In this document: positions 27,794 to 37,217 of the stretch, piece after piece
Layout: every line of letters begins with the position of its first letter
Position numbering within the stretch: position 1 is the stretch's first letter
Assembly: GCA_016930635.1 (NCBI GenBank)
Contig: JAFGGI010000052.1
Coordinates: forward strand, 1-64,000
DNA length: 64,000 nt
From: Sedimentisphaerales bacterium
GTDB taxonomy: Bacteria; Planctomycetota; Phycisphaerae; Sedimentisphaerales; UBA12454
Reading direction: 5' to 3'
The notes under the pieces: model-generated
Seen by the model: the letters and a program-made list of their open reading frames with translations, nothing else
Databases searched by the model: none
Told to the model about the DNA's origin: nothing
Position numbers and translations under genes: made by a program

Positions 27794-30301
27794 ATGAAAA
27801 GAATACTTTTATTAAGCGTAATTGTTGTCATATTTTCATTACTCTACTTCACATCTGATGTCTTTGCTGTAGATGGCTGGGCATCTATGAACGGCGGCAC
27901 CACCGGCGGCGAAGGCGGAACTGTCGTAACGGTAAGCACACCTGAAGATTTCAATAACTATATTACAGCATCAGGCCCCTATATTGTGCAGGTCTCAGGT
28001 ACTATAGATCTCAGTTCGATCGGCTATATGGTCCATATCGCCTCGGATAAGACTATCAAGGGTATCGGCCTCGATTCATTAATCATAGGAGACCTCAGTT
28101 TCCAGCAATATGCCTCAAATGTAATTATCAGAGATTTGTCTATAACTAACCCTACCTCCGGCGAAGACAATTCCGATGGTATTGCTGTAAAAGAAAATAT
28201 AAGCAATGTCTATATTACTCAGTGTACCCTTTATGACTGCGGTGACGGATGCATCGATATAACTGAAGAATCTGATTATGTTACCGTTTCCTGGTGTAAG
28301 TTTTATTATGTTTCTCAGTTAAGTCATCGTTTTCCGAACCTTATTGGGCACAACGATACTAACTATGACGATCGCGGCCATCTCCGTGTGACAATGCATC
28401 ATAACTGGTATTCAGACCTGTGCACCGAAAGAATGCCTCGCGTACGTTTCGGCCAGGTGCATGTATATAACAACTACTACGGCTGTGCCGGCAACAATTA
28501 TTGTATCGGTGTCGGTGTAGAAAGTAATATTCGAGTTGAGAACAACTATTTTGATAACGTAAATCAGACATGGTACAACTGGAGCAACTCCGGCACTCCC
28601 GGAATAATCGGCTGGAATACCGGCGCTGTCGGCAATCAATTTGTCAACGGCACTACACCTGCAACCTGGGCTACAAATAACTATGTTACAGTTTTTACTC
28701 CTCCATATTCTTATACAATGGACGATGGGCCGGATGTCAAAGATATCGTAATGGCCGGTGCCGGCCACATAGTTACCGACGCAATTCCGCCTGATGCGCC
28801 GACTGGTTTGGCTGCAATCAGCAGCGAGTCAATAATATCACTTGATTGGGATGACAACAGCGAACCTGACCTGGCCGGTTATAATGTATATCGAAGCGAA
28901 ACTTCCGGCACAGGTTATGTGCAAATAAACAGTACACTTGTAACAAACTCCGACTATATTGATAATATTATCAGCAATGGCGTAACTTATTACTATGTCG
29001 TCAGCGCTGTAGATACCGCCTTAAATGAGTCTGATGACTCGACTGAGGTATCAGCCATAGGAATCGATACTACACCACCAGCCGCTCCGACAGGCCTTGC
29101 TGCAAGTGCCAGCGATTCAATGGTTGCACTTGACTGGGACGACAACAACGAATCAGATATTGAAGGTTATAATGTATATCGTTCAACAACTCACGGCGCA
29201 GGTTTCGTTCAAATAAACAGCGTACTCGTAACCAGCTCAGATTATATCGACAATACCGTTGTTAACGGCACAACATATTATTATGTCGTCACCGCTGAAG
29301 ATATTTCTGCTAATGAATCCGGCAATTCAAATGAGGCTTCTGCCGAACCTTACGACCAACTGACTGCAGCCGATTTTGAGAGCGATTTTGGCGACTGGAT
29401 AAATGTCATCGGCGACGATTATGACTGGTTCCGCAATTCAGGCCCAACACCTTCGGCTAGTACAGGGCCTTCCTCGGGAGCAAACGGAAGCAATTGGTAT
29501 GTCTATTTTGAAACATCGTCAGGATACGCAAATATTGCCGGTGACACAGCTTATCTTGAAGGTCCTGATATTGAAGGTGTTAACCGTCAGCTATCGTTCT
29601 ACTATCACATGTACGGAGCACATATAGGCACGCTCTATGTTGATGTATATAACGGCGTCTGGAATGAGGGCGTCTGGTCTATCAGCGGCCAGCAGCATGA
29701 TTATCCCGAAGACCCATATACACGGGCAATAGTAGACTTAAGCGGTTTCATCGGCACGATTAGAATTCGTTTTCGTGCGGTAGCAGCCGGTGGTTATCAG
29801 GGTGATATAGCTATTGATGATATCGAAATAGTTGAAGACCTAACTGACACAACACCTCCCGCCCCGCCGACAGGCCTGACAGCAATATTGCCGGGCGAAA
29901 CAGATGTCCCGCTTGAATGGAATGCTAACACTGAGGTTGATTTAGCCGGCTATAATTTATACCGTTCCCAAACCAGCGGCGCAGGTTTCGTACGGCAGAA
30001 TGTCTCTCTCATTGTTGATTCAAATTATATCGACGATGTCATCAATCATTATACAACATATTATTATGTTGTCACTGCACTGGATACAACTTTAAATGAA
30101 TCCAGTTATTCCAATGAAGTCTTCGGCGGTCTTTACGGCGACTTCACAGGTAATGGTATAGTAGAAATAAACGACCTGCCTGACCTGCTGGATTTCTGGC
30201 TGGAAGATGATTGCAATACAACTGATGGGCTGGATTTGGACGATAATTGTATTGTCAATTTCTATGAATTCTCAGTATTGGCTAACAACTGGCTGCAATA
30301 A
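27794..30301 (+). CDS. Secreted pectate lyase PL1 with three FN3, a MAM-like domain and C-terminal dockerin
   Basis: An 835-residue secreted PL1 lyase. Signal peptide 1-25; beta-helix about 26-325 with DGCIDIT, SWCKF and ERMPRVRFG. Two FN3 domains (334-422 and 424-515) precede a MAM-like jelly roll (about 522-685, starting ADFESDFGDW, with YHMYGAHIG), a third FN3 (690-780) and a dockerin (781-835). The MAM-like domain is closely related to two copies in the giant protein at 37218. The ribosome site is weak (AGGT). A hairpin terminator follows the gene. Confidence 0.92.
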   Translation: MKRILLLSVIVVIFSLLYFTSDVFAVDGWASMNGGTTGGEGGTVVTVSTPEDFNNYITASGPYIVQVSGTIDLSSIGYMVHIASDKTIKGIGLDSLIIGDLSFQQYASNVIIRDLSITNPTSGEDNSDGIAVKENISNVYITQCTLYDCGDGCIDITEESDYVTVSWCKFYYVSQLSHRFPNLIGHNDTNYDDRGHLRVTMHHNWYSDLCTERMPRVRFGQVHVYNNYYGCAGNNYCIGVGVESNIRVENNYFDNVNQTWYNWSNSGTPGIIGWNTGAVGNQFVNGTTPATWATNNYVTVFTPPYSYTMDDGPDVKDIVMAGAGHIVTDAIPPDAPTGLAAISSESIISLDWDDNSEPDLAGYNVYRSETSGTGYVQINSTLVTNSDYIDNIISNGVTYYYVVSAVDTALNESDDSTEVSAIGIDTTPPAAPTGLAASASDSMVALDWDDNNESDIEGYNVYRSTTHGAGFVQINSVLVTSSDYIDNTVVNGTTYYYVVTAEDISANESGNSNEASAEPYDQLTAADFESDFGDWINVIGDDYDWFRNSGPTPSASTGPSSGANGSNWYVYFETSSGYANIAGDTAYLEGPDIEGVNRQLSFYYHMYGAHIGTLYVDVYNGVWNEGVWSISGQQHDYPEDPYTRAIVDLSGFIGTIRIRFRAVAAGGYQGDIAIDDIEIVEDLTDTTPPAPPTGLTAILPGETDVPLEWNANTEVDLAGYNLYRSQTSGAGFVRQNVSLIVDSNYIDDVINHYTTYYYVVTALDTTLNESSYSNEVFGGLYGDFTGNGIVEINDLPDLLDFWLEDDCNTTDGLDLDDNCIVNFYEFSVLANNWLQ

Positions 30302-30320
30302 CAGCAATATACGCTGATAT

Positions 30321-30358
30321 CCGCCGGGCAGTCAATTTCCCATTGGCTGGGCGGTTTT
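30321..30358 (+). terminator. Intrinsic terminator after the PL1 gene ending at 30301
   Basis: CCGCC/GGCGG outer stem and GTCAAT/ATTGGC inner stem followed by TTTTAT. Confidence 0.65.
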
Positions 30359-30432
30359 ATCATAATATGGTAAATACCCTTTAGATTATCTCATAAAAAC
30401 CCGCTTTTTCAGCTATATTCAGCCTAAAATTA

Positions 30433-30493
30433 GTGTTAATTTGGGTAAATTTCTAACTATAACCTTGTATATAGACCCAATTTATGGTATAAT
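30433..30493 (+). promoter_or_regulatory. Motif-2 operator and extended -10 for the PASTA-containing PL1 gene
   Basis: GTGTTAATTTGGGTAAATT (30433-30451), then TGGTATAAT (30485-30493). The motif matches the one at 20809-20827 in 17 of 19 positions. Confidence 0.5.
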
Positions 30494-30571
30494 ACAGGTC
30501 TTGTGTACCGGAGTTGCGTAGTTAGGGGTAGGAATTATAAATCAATCCCTATCAATACGGAGGAAAAAGTG

Positions 30572-33500
30572 ATGAAAAGAACGTTCCTATTATTTAGTCT
30601 CGCTGTAATTTCGTTAATCTGTTTCACATCGAATGCTTTTGCTGTTGACGGCTGGGCAAGTGAAAACGGCGGTGTTACAGGCGGCGAAGGCGGTACTGTT
30701 GTTACGGTCGATAATGTTACAGACTTCAATACTTACATTACGGCCACGGGTCCGTACATCGTACAGGTTTCAGGTACTATTAACCTTTCGTCAATCGGCT
30801 ATAAGGTTTATATTACCTCGGACAAAACCATTAAGGGTGTAAATGCAGACTCGACAATTATCGGAAATCTCGCCTTTCAGCAATATGCTTCCAATGTGAT
30901 TATCAGAGATTTGAATATTACCAATCCCACCAGCGGCGAAGATAATTCAGACGGTATCTCTGTTAAGGAGAATGTAAGTAACGTCTGGATAACCAAGTGT
31001 ACTTTCTACGACTGCGGCGATGGAAGTGTGGATGTTACCGAAGAGTCTGACTTTGTAACAGTTTCCTGGTGCAAGTTCTACTACGTTAATCAAACAAGCC
31101 ATCGCTATGTAAATCTCATTGGACACAGTGATACCAATTACGATGACCGCGGTCATCTTCGTGTTACAATGCACCATAACTGGTATTCAACTAACTGCAC
31201 CGAAAGAATGCCTCGCGTTCGTTTCGGTCAGGTTCATTTTTATAACAATTATATCTATGCTCCCGGCAATAATTACTGTGTCCGCCCTGCTGTCGAAGCC
31301 CAGGTTCTTGTCGAAAACAACTATTTTCAGCAGGCGGATGAGCCCATCGAGGATTATGATGCAAGCGCATTGGTAGAAGCTCACAATAATATTTATGATA
31401 ACTGTACTAATATACAGAATCCAGGTACTGATACCGTTTTTGATCCGCCATATTCCTACTCACTTGATTCTGCTTCGAGTATCCCAAGCATAGTTACAGC
31501 AGGTGCCGGCAATGTAGGACCTTTTGATACAACTCCTCCCGATGCGCCAACAGGTTTGACCGCGACAGGCGGCAGCTTAACAGTTTCTCTCGATTGGAAT
31601 GACAATAGTGAAGGCGACCTGGCAGGTTATAATGTATATCGCTCAACAACTTCCGGCAGCGGATATACTCAAATAAACAGTTCGCTCGTGACTACTTCGG
31701 ACTATTCCGACAACAGCGTCACAGGCGGCATAACATATTATTATGTCGTTACAGCTTTAGACACAGCCTCGAATGAATCCGGAAACTCAAATGAAGATTC
31801 AGCCACACCTACTACTCCGGATGTTACCGTGCCGGATGTAGTCGGTATGAGTCAATCTGCAGCAAGTACAGCTATTACATCAGCAGGTCTTGTTGTTGGA
31901 ACAGTAACTACTCAATGCAGCGATACAGTTCCTGCAGGTGAGGTTATAAGTCAAAGTCCGACCGGCGGAAGTGTTGTACCGGCCGGCTCTGCTGTTGACC
32001 TGGTTGTATCTTCAGGCCAACCAAGTGTACCTGATGTAACCGGTATGACTGAAGCGGTTGCGATAGCTGCGATCAATGCAGTTGATGATATAAGCTACGG
32101 CTCAAGTACTACAGAATACAGCGATACAGTACCGGCCGGCGATGTTATAAGTCAGTCCTCAGTTGGCACAGTTCCATGCGGCACTGTAGTTAACCTGGTA
32201 GTTTCTTTAGGACCATGTACGGCTGTGGTGCCTGATGTAACAGGTATGGACGAGGCCAGCGCTATAGCAGCAATTAATGCTGTGGCAAATATAAGTTATG
32301 GAACAAGTACTTATGAAAACAGTGCTACTGTTCCGGAAGGTGACGTTATAAGTCAGTCCGCTACAGGCACAGTTGCCTGCGGTACCGTCGTTGACCTGGT
32401 AGTATCTTCCGGCCAATGCGTAGTTACAGCTCCCGATGTAATAGGTATGGATGAAGCTTCTGCGATAGCTGCGATTAACGCAGTTACGGATTTAAGCTAC
32501 GGCACAAGCACTTACGAATGTAGTGATACGGTTCCTGCAGGTGATGTAATAAGTCAGTCAGCTGTTGGTTCGGTCCCATGCGGCACTGTTGTTGATCTTG
32601 TAGTTTCCACCGGCCAGCCTACGGTACCAAATGTAGTCGGTATGACTGAAGCGGCTGCGATAGCTGCGATCAATGCAGTTGATGATATAAGTTATGGCAT
32701 AAGCTATTACGAATGCAGCGATACAGTTCCAGCAGGAGACGTTATCAGTCAGACTGCAACAGGTACAGTCCCTTGCAGTACTGTTATTGATCTTGTTGTC
32801 TCCACCGGCCAGCCGAGTGTACCTGATCTAACATTACCGGGAATAACACAAGCAAACGCAATAGCAATACTCGATGGTATCGATGATATAAGCTACGGTT
32901 CAAGTACTCTTCAATGCAGCGAAACCGTACCGGCAGGTGAGATTATTGCTCAGTCTGCAATAGGTACAGTTCCCTGCGGCACAGTAGTTGACCTGGTAGT
33001 TTCTTCCGGTTCATGTTATCCGGCAGCACCTACAGGTCTGACTGCAGTTGGCAGCGTTGGAATAGTCGAACTTGACTGGGATGAAAACAGCGAACCGGAT
33101 TTGGCAGGCTATAACGTATATCGCAGTGAAGTTAGCGGCAGCGGCTATGTCCAGATAAACAGCTCGCTGGTAACAAGTCCGCTTTATGATGATATCGATG
33201 TCGTCGGCGGCACAACTTATTACTATGTCGTTACGGCAGTAAATACCGGTGACTATGAATCGGACAACTCGAATGAAGCATCTGCTACTCCTCAGATATA
33301 CGGCGACTTTACTGAAAACGGCAGTATAGATTTTGCAGACCTCGATTATCTCGGCCAGCTCTGGCTGATAGAAGACTGCAACGCAACTGCTGATGCAGAT
33401 TTGAATGACGATTGTGTGCTTAACTTCTACGAGTTTGCTGCATTTGCCAATAACTGGCGAGAATTGATAGATACAACTCCGCCCGAAGCTCCTACAGGTT

Positions 33501-34192
33501 TATCAGCGACAGGTGGTGATGCAACAGTATCTGTCAATTGGGATGATAACAGCGAAGCCGATTTAGCAGGTTACAATATATATCGCTCGACAATGTCCGG
33601 CAGCGGATATGTTCAGCAAAATGTAACGCTGCTGACCACTTCAGATTACACTGACAACAGTGTAGTAAACGGCACTACATATTATTATGTAGTAACAGCA
33701 GTTGACCTGCTTAATAATGAATCAGGGTATTCAGCAGAAGCATCTGCAGCTCCACAGGCTCCACAATCCAGCCTTACTTTACAGGAAAACGAAGCAGGCT
33801 ACTGCGGTGTAGACGGCCCTATCGAAGATGAGTGGTCCGGATATACCGGTGACGGCTATTCGAATACAGACAATGCTGTTGGTAATGGCGTTGACTATAG
33901 TGTAGAAATACTTACCGCCGGCCAATACAGTTTCGTGTGGAGATTTGCACACGATGGCGGCTCCGACAGGCTCGGCGATCTAATCATAAACAGCACCACT
34001 GAGGCTTCCGGGATAAGCTTCCCCGACACGGGCGGCTGGTCAAGCTGGGAAATAACCACAACAACAGTTAACGTAACTTTGACTGCCGGTGTAAAGAGTA
34101 TACGTCTTGAGGCCACAACCAGCGGCGGCTTGGCTAATATCGATTATATGGAAATAACCGGCCCGAATCTGACAACAGCAGCTTGTCAGTAA
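30572..34192 (+). CDS. Giant secreted pectate lyase PL1 with six PASTA repeats, FN3, dockerin and CBM35-like domains
   Basis: A 1206-residue secreted PL1 lyase. I chose the ATG after GGAGGAAAAAG; an upstream in-frame start adds 23 residues with no signal-like character. Signal peptide 1-25; beta-helix 26 to about 325 (DGSVDVT, SWCKF, ERMPRVRFG); FN3 (330-415); six PASTA repeats (416-814, each starting near VPDVxGM); FN3 (820-905); dockerin (907-965); FN3 (967-1060); CBM35-like domain (1065-1206). PASTA repeats normally sit on Ser/Thr kinases and penicillin-binding proteins, where they bind cell wall; no kinase is present here. The repeats may be a spacer or an anchor. A terminator follows. 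Confidence 0.92.
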   Translation: MKRTFLLFSLAVISLICFTSNAFAVDGWASENGGVTGGEGGTVVTVDNVTDFNTYITATGPYIVQVSGTINLSSIGYKVYITSDKTIKGVNADSTIIGNLAFQQYASNVIIRDLNITNPTSGEDNSDGISVKENVSNVWITKCTFYDCGDGSVDVTEESDFVTVSWCKFYYVNQTSHRYVNLIGHSDTNYDDRGHLRVTMHHNWYSTNCTERMPRVRFGQVHFYNNYIYAPGNNYCVRPAVEAQVLVENNYFQQADEPIEDYDASALVEAHNNIYDNCTNIQNPGTDTVFDPPYSYSLDSASSIPSIVTAGAGNVGPFDTTPPDAPTGLTATGGSLTVSLDWNDNSEGDLAGYNVYRSTTSGSGYTQINSSLVTTSDYSDNSVTGGITYYYVVTALDTASNESGNSNEDSATPTTPDVTVPDVVGMSQSAASTAITSAGLVVGTVTTQCSDTVPAGEVISQSPTGGSVVPAGSAVDLVVSSGQPSVPDVTGMTEAVAIAAINAVDDISYGSSTTEYSDTVPAGDVISQSSVGTVPCGTVVNLVVSLGPCTAVVPDVTGMDEASAIAAINAVANISYGTSTYENSATVPEGDVISQSATGTVACGTVVDLVVSSGQCVVTAPDVIGMDEASAIAAINAVTDLSYGTSTYECSDTVPAGDVISQSAVGSVPCGTVVDLVVSTGQPTVPNVVGMTEAAAIAAINAVDDISYGISYYECSDTVPAGDVISQTATGTVPCSTVIDLVVSTGQPSVPDLTLPGITQANAIAILDGIDDISYGSSTLQCSETVPAGEIIAQSAIGTVPCGTVVDLVVSSGSCYPAAPTGLTAVGSVGIVELDWDENSEPDLAGYNVYRSEVSGSGYVQINSSLVTSPLYDDIDVVGGTTYYYVVTAVNTGDYESDNSNEASATPQIYGDFTENGSIDFADLDYLGQLWLIEDCNATADADLNDDCVLNFYEFAAFANNWRELIDTTPPEAPTGLSATGGDATVSVNWDDNSEADLAGYNIYRSTMSGSGYVQQNVTLLTTSDYTDNSVVNGTTYYYVVTAVDLLNNESGYSAEASAAPQAPQSSLTLQENEAGYCGVDGPIEDEWSGYTGDGYSNTDNAVGNGVDYSVEILTAGQYSFVWRFAHDGGSDRLGDLIINSTTEASGISFPDTGGWSSWEITTTTVNVTLTAGVKSIRLEATTSGGLANIDYMEITGPNLTTAACQ
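31818..33013 (+). repeat. Six PASTA-coding tandem repeats
   Basis: Six units of about 65-67 codons. Unit 1 has a single Cys; units 2-5 have two each and unit 6 has three. They are very similar to the eleven units at 38814-40980. Confidence 0.85.
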
Positions 34193-34223
34193 TAGATAGA
34201 ACACGGGTCAATAAATCAATTAT

Positions 34224-34258
34224 GCCGGACGCTCATGTAAAGTGGGCGCCCGGCTTTT
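34224..34258 (+). terminator. Intrinsic terminator after the PASTA-containing PL1 gene
   Basis: GCCGG and CCGGC arms with further pairing inside, followed by TTTT. Confidence 0.65.
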
Positions 34259-34300
34259 AATGATTATAAATTATAATTTTACATTTTTCGGAGACACAAG

Positions 34301-37030
34301 ATGAAAAGAAGGATTTTCCTGCTCGGAGGAATAACTGTAGTATCATTTCTATTCTTTGCTGCAAATTTACTTGCCGCACCGGCTTTTCCCGGCGCCGAAG
34401 GTTCGGGGAAATGGGCAACAGGCGGCAGAGGCGGCGACATTTATGAAGTAACTAATCTTACTAACGATGCTAACGTCGGATCCGGCTCGATTGTTGATGC
34501 TTTAAGAGTCGGAAATCGAACTATCGTTTTTAGAGTCTCCGGTACAATCGAACTTAACGGCACAATGTTATATCCCAAATCCAATACAACGATCGCGGGG
34601 CAAACCGCACCGGGAGACGGCATCTGTATCAAGGGCCGTATTCATATAAAGGATAACGTACACGATATAATTATCCGTTACATCCGCTTACGTGTGGATG
34701 AAGGTGCCCCTAATTCTGAAGGCGATGCGATTGATATTGATCACGGCTATAATATCATTATCGACCATGTCAGCGCTTCGTATGCTCGCGATGAAACAAT
34801 TTCCTGCCAGGAAGATTCTAACAACGTTACTGTACAATGGTGTATTATGAGCGAGGCATTGAAACTCGGAGAAGGGCATAGTTACGGTTCTCTTGTCCGC
34901 GGTGAATACGGCCAGGAAAAAACGTTTCACCATAATCTCTATGCACATAATCTAAGCCGAAATCCAAGACCTGGAAATTACACCTCCTCCAGCAGCGACC
35001 CCGAAGGGCTTCATTTCGATTTTCGTAATAACGTAGTTTATAACTGGGAAAAAACTGTTCCTGGGTATGGCGACAGCGCCGATTGCATCAGCAGATATAA
35101 CTTCATAGGTAATGTTTATATCACCGGCCCTGAATCAACGAATAATGGATATGGCTATCGCGAGTTAAGCAATGTCAATTATGGTTATTTTACTGATAAT
35201 TCATACAATGATGTTATCCCCGGCGACCCATGGAGTATAGTTTATTTTGACGGTCTGAGTTCCGCTGAGATAGACGCATATAAAGCAAGGTCTTATCTTT
35301 TACCAATGGAGGATGTAACAACAACTTCGCCGGCCCAGGCTAAAATCGATGTACTTGCAGATGTCGGTGCAAGCTATCCTACACGTGATGCGGTTGATAC
35401 TCGAATAATCAATGATGTAATCAATCAAACAGGTGGTTCCATTGATTATACAAGCGATTTAGCCGATCCCTGGCCGACGCTTAGTTCTCTGCCGGCGCCG
35501 ACAGATACAGACCACGATGGTATGCCGGACAGTTGGGAGACATCTCACGGGCTGAACCCGGCAGATGCTGCGGACAGAAACGACTACACACTCAGTATTG
35601 ACTACACGAATCTTGAAGTGTACCTGAACGGCATTTTAACCACTACAGACACCACGGCTCCAGAACCGGATCCGATGACATGGCAAAGTGCTCCTGCTGC
35701 CGTAACAGGCACTTCGATTACTATGACTGCAACAACAGCGATTGATGACACCAGCGCCGTTGAGTATTTCTTTGCTAATATTACCGATGCCAATCACGAT
35801 TCCGGCTGGCAGAGCAGCACGACTTATACGGATACCGGTCTTGAGCCCCTTACGACCTACACTTACCAGGTAAAGGCACGTGACTTGAGTGTGAACTACA
35901 ATGAGACAGATTATTCGGACCCCGCCGATGCGAATACACCTGACGACCTTGATCTTTCAGCACCGACGCCCGACCCGATGACATGGGCTACTGCACCGTA
36001 TGCCACAGGAACAGACACTATTACTATGACAGCCACGACTGCTACTGACATAAGCGGAGTCGAGTACTATTTTGCCAATATTACCGATGCCAATCATGAC
36101 TCCGGCTGGCAGGACAGCACAAGCTTCACAGATACCGGTCTTTTGAATAACACTACATATACCTATAGCGTAATGGCACGTGATAAGAGTACAAACCGGA
36201 ATGAGACTGACTGGTCGGTCGATGCAAATGCCACGACGATTCATTATACCTGTACCGCTGCAATAGATGGAGACCTGAACTCAGACTGCAAGGTGGACTT
36301 TATGGACTATGTAGAGTTGGCCGGTGCATGGGGTGCCGGCGAGGCGCCTGCAAACCTCATCAGCAACGGCACTTTTGATACGGTTCTGTATCCCTGGGCG
36401 TTTGTCGCTTTGTCCAATGCGACAGGAACAATGACCGTATCGTTTGACGGCACTGCCGGCGAACCGGCAGGAGCGGCACTCATCGAAGCAGACAATACGG
36501 TAGCTACAAACCACCATCGGTTTTATCAGATATTCAGCGTAACTTCAGGCCAGCAGTATACGTTCGCGGGCCGCTGGTCGGGTAATATTGTAGGTACCGT
36601 AACCGACCCTACGGGCGGCAGCCTGCGGAACTGGGCGGAGGTGATAATTTCATTCGAAAGCAGTACTACGCCTTCGAACTGGACAGCCTCAAGTGCCATC
36701 GTATACAAGAAAGCATACGGGGCTGGCACCACCAATACATCAACGGGTATATGGGACTGGGAACCGATGACTGACTCGCCTGAGAACGGGCCGACGGACG
36801 GTGTGTTCACGGCGACCGACTCATATATGGTCGTCTCGTTCAACCTGGGCGGCAGAGTAAGCTCCGGTACGACACATTTCCATGTGGATAACATCAGCGT
36901 AACAGAGACCGTACCCTGCCCAGAATATGATATTACCGGTGATTGTGTGCTGGACTGGCTCGATATGGAACAATTAGCAGCAGACTGGCTGACTTGCAAC
37001 CGCAGTCCCGCCGAAGCATGCTGGGAATAA
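34301..37030 (+). CDS. Secreted PL1-type pectate lyase of a distinct subfamily with split dockerin and CBM
   Basis: A 909-residue secreted enzyme. Signal peptide 1-27. The catalytic domain (28 to about 380) begins PAFPGAEGSGKW, a hallmark of the Bacteroidetes-type PL1 group, and has HHNLYAHNLSRNPRP with the RxPR motif. A thrombospondin-type-3-like calcium segment (DTDHDGMPDSW) follows, then two FN3-like domains (to about 645). One dockerin calcium repeat (about 648-680), a carbohydrate-binding domain starting NGTFDT (690-868) and a second dockerin repeat (870-909) end the protein. The same split arrangement occurs in the CE8 gene at 59294. GGAG precedes the ATG. Confidence 0.9.
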   Translation: MKRRIFLLGGITVVSFLFFAANLLAAPAFPGAEGSGKWATGGRGGDIYEVTNLTNDANVGSGSIVDALRVGNRTIVFRVSGTIELNGTMLYPKSNTTIAGQTAPGDGICIKGRIHIKDNVHDIIIRYIRLRVDEGAPNSEGDAIDIDHGYNIIIDHVSASYARDETISCQEDSNNVTVQWCIMSEALKLGEGHSYGSLVRGEYGQEKTFHHNLYAHNLSRNPRPGNYTSSSSDPEGLHFDFRNNVVYNWEKTVPGYGDSADCISRYNFIGNVYITGPESTNNGYGYRELSNVNYGYFTDNSYNDVIPGDPWSIVYFDGLSSAEIDAYKARSYLLPMEDVTTTSPAQAKIDVLADVGASYPTRDAVDTRIINDVINQTGGSIDYTSDLADPWPTLSSLPAPTDTDHDGMPDSWETSHGLNPADAADRNDYTLSIDYTNLEVYLNGILTTTDTTAPEPDPMTWQSAPAAVTGTSITMTATTAIDDTSAVEYFFANITDANHDSGWQSSTTYTDTGLEPLTTYTYQVKARDLSVNYNETDYSDPADANTPDDLDLSAPTPDPMTWATAPYATGTDTITMTATTATDISGVEYYFANITDANHDSGWQDSTSFTDTGLLNNTTYTYSVMARDKSTNRNETDWSVDANATTIHYTCTAAIDGDLNSDCKVDFMDYVELAGAWGAGEAPANLISNGTFDTVLYPWAFVALSNATGTMTVSFDGTAGEPAGAALIEADNTVATNHHRFYQIFSVTSGQQYTFAGRWSGNIVGTVTDPTGGSLRNWAEVIISFESSTTPSNWTASSAIVYKKAYGAGTTNTSTGIWDWEPMTDSPENGPTDGVFTATDSYMVVSFNLGGRVSSGTTHFHVDNISVTETVPCPEYDITGDCVLDWLDMEQLAADWLTCNRSPAEACWE

Positions 37031-37073
37031 AAATAACAGATTAGCCCTGAAAACAGCTATAATAGATTTACTA

Positions 37074-37098
37074 TAACATCTTTAAAACAAAGATGTTA
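37074..37098. repeat. Perfect 10-bp stem-loop upstream of the giant C15/PASTA gene
   Basis: TAACATCTTT and AAAGATGTTA flank AAAAC. It has no U-tract, so it may be a protein-binding palindrome or an RNA processing signal. Confidence 0.5.
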
Positions 37099-37110
37099 CG
37101 CTAAATAGTA

Positions 37111-37139
37111 TTGATTTTTGACGTAAAAAATGGTATAAT
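37111..37139 (+). promoter_or_regulatory. Sigma-70-like promoter for the giant C15/PASTA gene
   Basis: TTGATT (37111-37116), a 17-bp spacer and TATAAT (37134-37139) within the extended -10 TGGTATAAT. Confidence 0.65.
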
Positions 37140-37217
37140 TTAGTATCAGCTCGAAAGAGGTCTTTTTGCACACAAGGAGGTGATATATCGCCAGATAATA
37201 AGAAAGTGAGAAAATAA

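Noticed and set aside
30572-34192. PASTA repeats as sign of a Ser/Thr kinase or penicillin-binding protein
   Set aside because: There is a PL1 beta-helix with RMPRVR and no kinase or transpeptidase motif.
36526-36999. 157-codon open frame on the minus strand
   Set aside because: It is opposite the CBM and dockerin region of the PL1 gene at 34301 and has no start signals.
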